From: Bacteroidota bacterium
Lineage (GTDB): Bacteria; Bacteroidota; Bacteroidia; Chitinophagales; Chitinophagaceae
Reading direction: 5' to 3'
Length of the DNA: 8,492 nt
Assembly (NCBI GenBank): GCA_023392575.1
Contig: JAEVYV010000151.1
Location: forward strand, 1-8,492
Shown piece by piece: positions 6,584 through 8,492 of this stretch. Position 1 is the first letter of the stretch. Each line of letters begins with the position of its first letter. The notes beneath the pieces are model-generated. The model saw only the letters and a list, made by a program, of their open reading frames with translations, had not been told where the DNA came from and did not search any database. Made by a program: the position numbers and the translations under genes.

Positions 6584-6609
6584 AGAATTAATAAAAAAGG
6601 ATTTAACAC

Positions 6610-7302
6610 ATGACATCATCGATTTTTTTGGTTTCGCTGCTTTTTGTAGGCATTAGCATGGTGGTTTCCATGATTTTAAAGAGCCGGTTTACGGCTTTTG
6701 GTAAAATTCCCCTGACTTCCCGGCTAACGGGGAAGGAAGTTGCCGAGAAAATGCTCCGGGAAAACGGGATTTACGACGTTCAGGTAGTTTCGGTACAGGG
6801 TTTTCTGTCGGATCACTACAATCCCATGAATAAAACCATTAATTTGAGCCCCGACGTATATAATAATTATAGTGTGGCTGCGGCGGCCGTTGCGGCTCAC
6901 GAAACCGGTCACGCCATTCAGCACGCCACTTCCTATGCTTGGCTAAACCTCAGGAGTAAACTGGTGCCTGCGGTTCAGTTCAGCTCTACTATTGTGAACT
7001 GGATTCTCTTGATCGGGGTATTTATGGCCAGCTCGGGCAACCCCACCCTGCTTTTGGTAGGTATTGGCTTGTTTGCCCTAACCGTTCTTTTTTCTTTAGT
7101 AACCCTGCCGGTGGAATTTGACGCGAGCCGCAGGGCCTTGGTTTGGTTGCAACACACCAATGTAACCAACAGCCAGGAATATCCTAAAGCCAAAAGCGCC
7201 TTAACCTGGGCTGCAATGACCTATGTAGTGGCGGCCCTTGCCGCGGTGGTCACGCTGGTTCAATATATCATGTTGTACCTGGGGAGCCGGGACCGGGAAT
7301 AA
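6610..7302 (+). CDS. Zinc metallopeptidase, YugP family (membrane protein)
   Basis: This 230-residue integral membrane protein belongs to the neutral zinc metallopeptidase family of Bacillus YugP. The zinc-binding HExxH motif is HETGH at 97-101, within AAHETGHAIQHA. The downstream VEFDAS (168-173) carries the conserved Glu169, the probable third zinc ligand. The usual preceding segment DHYNPMNKTINLSPDVY (68-84) is present. Hydrophobic segments are at about 4-22, 125-142, 145-166 and 202-224, so the catalytic part lies between the first and second. The length is normal for the family. The physiological substrate is not known for most members. The gene is the only plus-strand gene in the window, has its own promoter-like box, and ends at a terminator shared with rng. 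Nothing in the context points to a specific client. Confidence 0.9.
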   Translation: MTSSIFLVSLLFVGISMVVSMILKSRFTAFGKIPLTSRLTGKEVAEKMLRENGIYDVQVVSVQGFLSDHYNPMNKTINLSPDVYNNYSVAAAAVAAHETGHAIQHATSYAWLNLRSKLVPAVQFSSTIVNWILLIGVFMASSGNPTLLLVGIGLFALTVLFSLVTLPVEFDASRRALVWLQHTNVTNSQEYPKAKSALTWAAMTYVVAALAAVVTLVQYIMLYLGSRDRE

Positions 7303-7317
7303 AGCCCAAAACGCATC

Positions 7318-7352
7318 AATAAAAAAGCCTCCGATCTGGAGGCTTTTTTATT
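7318..7352. terminator. Bidirectional terminator between the YugP-family gene and rng
   Basis: AAAAAAGCCTCC (7321-7332), loop GATCT, and GGAGGCTTTTTT (7338-7349) form a perfect 12-bp stem. Three more A-T pairs at the base extend it to 15. The flanking A and T runs give a GC-rich core followed by at least six U on either strand. It lies 18 bases past the peptidase stop and directly abuts the rng stop codon, with the outermost pairs inside that stop codon. It should end both convergent transcripts. Confidence 0.92.
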
Positions 7353-8492
7353 ACATTTTGATTTCTTCCCCGTTTTCATCAAAAAAACGGAATTCGGTAA
7401 GGTAGTAGTTGGTGTCCGATTTGATGTCGATGGTTTGTTTGAACTTTCTTTTCCATTTGGCCGCCTTGGAATTCCAAAACCAGCCCTTGGTTAGATAGGC
7501 GTGGACAATGGGGTGAACCACCAAGGTGAGGTTGCGGTGTTTGTGGGTTATCAGGTAATTTAAGTTCTTTTCAATCTCGTCTTCCAAAATCAGGGTTGAC
7601 GCAATTTTGCCCGTGCCGTGGCAGGTAGGGCACACTTCCTGGGTGTTGATGTTCATTTCCGGCTTCATGCGCTGCCGGGTGATCTGCATTAGGCCGAATT
7701 TGGAGATGGGAAGCACCGCATGTTTTGCCCGGTCGGGCCGCATGAATCCTTCCATCGCTTCCATGAGCTTCTTTTTGTTGTCGGGAAGCTTCATGTCAAT
7801 AAAATCAACCACGATGATGCCGCCAATGTCCCGCAGCCGCAACTGCCGGGCAATTTCTTCGGCCGCCTCCAAATTGGTTTCCAGGGCGTTTTGCTCCTGA
7901 TTGTTGCTAACGCTTTTGTAGCCGCTGTTTACATCGATAACATGCAGGGCTTCGGTGTGCTCGATGATGAGGTAGGCCCCGCTGTTTAAATTAACGGTTT
8001 TGCCAAAGCTGGCTTTTACCTGTTTGGTAATGCCAAAGGTGTCGAAGATGGGCGATCCGTTCTGATGAAAGGAAACGATTTCGGCTTTTTCCGGAGCGAT
8101 GCGTTGTATGTAACTTTTGGCATCGGCGTAAATGCCTTTGTCGTTGGTTACGATGCGGTTGAAATCTTCGTTCAAAAGATCCCGCAAAATGCTGGTGGTT
8201 TTGGTTTGTTCGCTTAAGATTTTGGCCGGGGCTACCGCACCGCGCAGGTTATTTTGAATGGTGCGCCACATGCCGGTCAGTTCGGAAAGATCTTCGTGCA
8301 GTTCGGCGGTGTTTTTTCCCTCTGCCGCCGTGCGCACGATCACGCCAAAATTTTTTGGCTTGATCGACTCAACAATGCGTTGGAGCCGTTTTCTTTCTTC
8401 CGAAGAATGAATCTTTCGGGAAACAGCCACGATATCATTAAAGGGGGTTAACACTACAAAGCGGCCGGGCAGGGAAAGTTCGCAACTCAGCC
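7351..8492 (-). CDS. rng: Ribonuclease E/G family protein, 3' part (N-terminus beyond the window)
   Basis: The open frame continues to the window edge with 379 visible codons before TAA. The visible part begins LSCELSLPGRFVVLTPFND, which matches the middle of RNase G. The N-terminal region, including most of the S1 domain, is therefore missing here. A GTG at 8454 is an internal valine, not the start. RNase E/G enzymes are endonucleases that cut single-stranded AU-rich RNA and mature rRNA. Visible landmarks are the catalytic aspartates in HVIDVNSG (codon 7935-7933) and IVVDFIDM (codon 7806-7804), 43 residues apart as in Escherichia coli RNase E Asp303/Asp346. The zinc-link CPTC follows 101 residues after the first aspartate, also matching the Cys404 spacing. 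The protein ends soon after the catalytic core and has no RNase E-type scaffold tail, so RNase G is the better name. Confidence 0.93.
   Translation of the reverse strand, partial: LSCELSLPGRFVVLTPFNDIVAVSRKIHSSEERKRLQRIVESIKPKNFGVIVRTAAEGKNTAELHEDLSELTGMWRTIQNNLRGAVAPAKILSEQTKTTSILRDLLNEDFNRIVTNDKGIYADAKSYIQRIAPEKAEIVSFHQNGSPIFDTFGITKQVKASFGKTVNLNSGAYLIIEHTEALHVIDVNSGYKSVSNNQEQNALETNLEAAEEIARQLRLRDIGGIIVVDFIDMKLPDNKKKLMEAMEGFMRPDRAKHAVLPISKFGLMQITRQRMKPEMNINTQEVCPTCHGTGKIASTLILEDEIEKNLNYLITHKHRNLTLVVHPIVHAYLTKGWFWNSKAAKWKRKFKQTIDIKSDTNYYLTEFRFFDENGEEIKM

Larger units (their letters stand above)
6182..6609. other. 428-bp divergent gap between radA and the YugP-family gene
   Basis: The gap is AT-rich and non-coding. 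Minus-strand ATGs at 6310, 6346, 6385 and 6495 all reach a stop within eight codons. From the radA side it holds an ~80-nt leader, a terminator-like hairpin (6263-6299) and two minus-strand -7-like boxes (6338-6331 and 6356-6349). Farther right is the 13-bp odd palindrome ATTGAT-A-ATCAAT (6428-6440), which could be an operator but has no identified regulator. A plus-strand -7-like box (6576-6583) serves the peptidase gene. Nothing else was recognised between about 6441 and 6575. Confidence 0.5.

Noticed and set aside
7351..8454. A complete RNase G-like gene starting at 8454
   Set aside because: The codon there is GTG read as internal valine. The frame stays open to the window edge with conserved family residues upstream, so the gene is 5'-truncated by the window.

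Overview
The window looks like chromosomal housekeeping DNA from a member of the Bacteroidota, most likely near the Chitinophagaceae. The evidence is indirect. Starts lack strong Shine-Dalgarno sequences, and the promoter-like boxes have the Bacteroidota -7 form TAnnTTTG. There is a lipoprotein with a C-terminal 'choice-of-anchor Q'-type signature, and the PSP1/RicT-like protein has the cysteine-rich N-terminus typical of this phylum. No mobile element, CRISPR array, tRNA or rRNA was seen.

Layout. Seven protein genes are well supported and six are on the minus strand. Reading from the right, the 3' two thirds of a ribonuclease E/G gene (rng) enters from beyond the window. It converges on a plus-strand zinc metallopeptidase gene of the YugP family, and the two share a strong bidirectional terminator. 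Left of the peptidase is a 428-bp non-coding gap, then a minus-strand run: radA, comF, a beta-helix surface lipoprotein and a secreted glutathione peroxidase. Gaps in this run are 58-74 bp. A clear terminator follows the peroxidase gene. Next are holB (DNA polymerase III delta prime), a 494-bp gap with no credible gene, and the first 44 codons of a PSP1/RicT-like gene cut by the left edge.

How the genes fit together. holB followed by a ricT-like gene is the order known from Bacillus (holB-yaaT), so this is an old neighbourhood. radA next to comF groups two genes associated with recombination and natural transformation. rng and the RicT-like gene both bear on RNA processing, but they lie at opposite ends and there is no sign that they work as a unit.

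I found no obvious new multi-gene system. The points most worth a second look are: (1) the complete loss of the zinc-binding cysteines in this delta prime subunit, with a Gln/Pro-rich insertion in the same place; (2) a terminator-like hairpin downstream of promoter-like boxes in the radA leader, where no gene on either strand needs a terminator; and (3) the long structured non-coding gap between holB and the ricT-like gene.
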